DNA of 5,381 nt from JAAHGY01 sp051439365. Its GTDB lineage: Bacteria > Cyanobacteriota > Cyanobacteriia > CAKZMO01. Below the pieces are notes generated by a model. That model ran no database searches. It had not been told where the DNA came from and saw nothing but the letters and a program-made list of their open reading frames with translations. The stretch is from the NCBI GenBank assembly GCA_051439365.1, contig JBFRWC010000074.1, positions 1 to 5,381 of the forward strand. Direction: 5' to 3'. Both the position numbers and the translations under genes were made by a program. Positions 4,540 through 5,381 of this stretch are shown one piece after another (position 1 is the first letter of the stretch; each line of letters starts with the position of its first letter).

Positions 4540-5381
4540 CTGAAAAAGGCACCCCAACTCATTCGCACCGATCGCTGGACGCTGACTCCCACTGCCGAAC
4601 AGCGGGTGCTGCTGTTGGCCACGGTGGAGGAGTACCGCAAGTTGTGCCGATGGTTGGTGACGGTGGTGAACACGCACTGGGCCACATTGGGATCGTTGCC
4701 GAGCCAAGCGGTCATTCCAGCGGTCGAACGGTTGATACACATCACCGCCAAGAACCCCGTGGTCAAGTACCCCGTCTTTCGCCGTGCCTTCTATAAGTTC
4801 CCGTCCTACTATCGTCGAGCGGCGATCGCGTTTGCGGTGGGTCAGGTGTCCAGTTTTCACACCCGGTATCGGGAGTGGGTGAGTGGTCAGTGCCGCCAAC
4901 GCAAAGATGCGAAGCCACCTACATTAAACCCAGATGCAGGGTGTTACCCGACCTTGTACAAGGGTCAGTGCTATAAGCTGCATGGGTTTGATGCAGTGGA
5001 GATTAAAGTGTTCACGGGACGTGATTGGGTGTGGACACGGGTAGGGATAAAGGGAATGGGTCCTCGCCACCAAGTTGCCACCAACAAAATGGCGAGTCCT
5101 TTGCTCATCCTCAATTCAACATCCTGTCACCTATCGGTCCCCTTTCACTGCCAGCCTAATCAACGCACGGGTGATGGTTGTGTCGTTGGGGTGGATTTAG
5201 GCATCAACACCACGGCAACGGTGTCGGTGGTCTCGCATGACGGCACTGTAATGCATCGGGAGTTTATTCATCCCGGCAGAGACATAGACCGTCGAGACCA
5301 GCGGCTCCAGTCGATTCGTCGAAAGGCATCGAAAACGATGGGCAAGGGAGGTAAACTCCACAAAGGGTTTTGCTCAAAAAT
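4540..5381 (+). CDS. tnpB: IS200/IS605 family TnpB (OrfB) RNA-guided nuclease/transposase accessory protein, 3' end cut by window edge
   Basis: The visible 280 codons read as the N-terminal two thirds of a TnpB protein: the N-terminal wedge region (TLTPTAEQRVLLLATVEEYR, then LCRWLV), a middle section with FYKFPSYYRRAAIAFAVGQV, and the RuvC-I segment GCVVGVDLGINTTATVSVV with the catalytic Asp at about residue 219. A basic stretch follows (RRDQRLQSIRRKASK). The remaining catalytic Glu and Asp and the zinc-finger cysteines would lie beyond the edge. TnpB is a Cas12-related nuclease guided by an RNA from the element's right end, also outside the window. No tnpA is seen on this side. The frame is open back to a TGA near 4400 but has no ATG, GTG or TTG near the N terminus. 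I place the start at CTG 4540; ATC at 4534 could be a mutated ATG. Without a start this copy may be silent. Confidence 0.9.
   Translation, partial: MKKAPQLIRTDRWTLTPTAEQRVLLLATVEEYRKLCRWLVTVVNTHWATLGSLPSQAVIPAVERLIHITAKNPVVKYPVFRRAFYKFPSYYRRAAIAFAVGQVSSFHTRYREWVSGQCRQRKDAKPPTLNPDAGCYPTLYKGQCYKLHGFDAVEIKVFTGRDWVWTRVGIKGMGPRHQVATNKMASPLLILNSTSCHLSVPFHCQPNQRTGDGCVVGVDLGINTTATVSVVSHDGTVMHREFIHPGRDIDRRDQRLQSIRRKASKTMGKGGKLHKGFCSK

Larger units (their letters stand above)
14..4829. repeat. HIP1 octamers (GCGATCGC), nine scattered copies
   Basis: Sites are at 14-21, 257-264, 1162-1169, 1384-1391, 1740-1747, 1988-1995, 2124-2131, 2371-2378 and 4822-4829. Such density is the hallmark of many cyanobacterial genomes. 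None falls between 2379 and 4821, which includes the whole GMC oxidoreductase gene. The entry span covers first to last site; it is not one continuous element. Confidence 0.95.

Noticed and set aside
4398..4796. Plus-strand 132-codon frame from TTG
   Set aside because: It runs through the IS left-end hairpins and then out of frame over the TnpB coding region; it is Arg/Gly/His-rich with no motif.
4470..4899. Minus-strand frames opposite tnpB
   Set aside because: They are shadows of tnpB codons with no independent start signal or family resemblance.

Overview
The window is cyanobacterial. It carries nine copies of the HIP1 octamer GCGATCGC, and the partial sigma factor at the left edge reads like the cyanobacterial RpoD-like (group 2) family. 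Genus cannot be fixed from the sequence.

Layout. (1) 1-1448, minus strand: a two-gene operon. A 104-residue protein comes first, and its stop overlaps by 4 nt (ATGA) the start of a sigma-70 factor that runs off the left edge. The small protein is a paralogue of the sigma factor's own N-terminal domain, so the operon encodes that domain twice, once free and once fused to the sigma factor. This is the most unusual structure in the window. (2) 1449-2695: about 1.25 kb with no convincing full-length gene. On the minus strand it holds a chain of short reading frames that look coding-like but are broken or tiny. Three lie in one frame, separated by single TGA and TAA stops, and the last encodes a possible one-helix membrane peptide whose ATG sits in the loop of a hairpin. 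Upstream lie a fragment ending next to a GCGTAGC-type sequence, and a frame broken by an exact 14-bp tandem duplication. I read this as a mix of decayed coding DNA and possible small genes. (3) 2696-4369, plus strand: a complete 557-residue FAD-dependent GMC-family oxidoreductase with both the FAD-binding and catalytic His/Asn signatures. (4) 4370-5381, plus strand: the left part of an IS200/IS605-type (tnpB-only, IS1341-like) element. Two GC-rich hairpins, the likely left end, are followed by a TnpB reading frame cut by the right edge after the first RuvC aspartate. It has no ATG, GTG or TTG near its N terminus.

The sigma operon, the GMC oxidoreductase and the insertion element show no evident functional link. 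The broken frames, tandem duplication and neighbouring insertion element fit a segment that has undergone rearrangement. The GMC gene lies in a 2.4-kb stretch without HIP1 sites.
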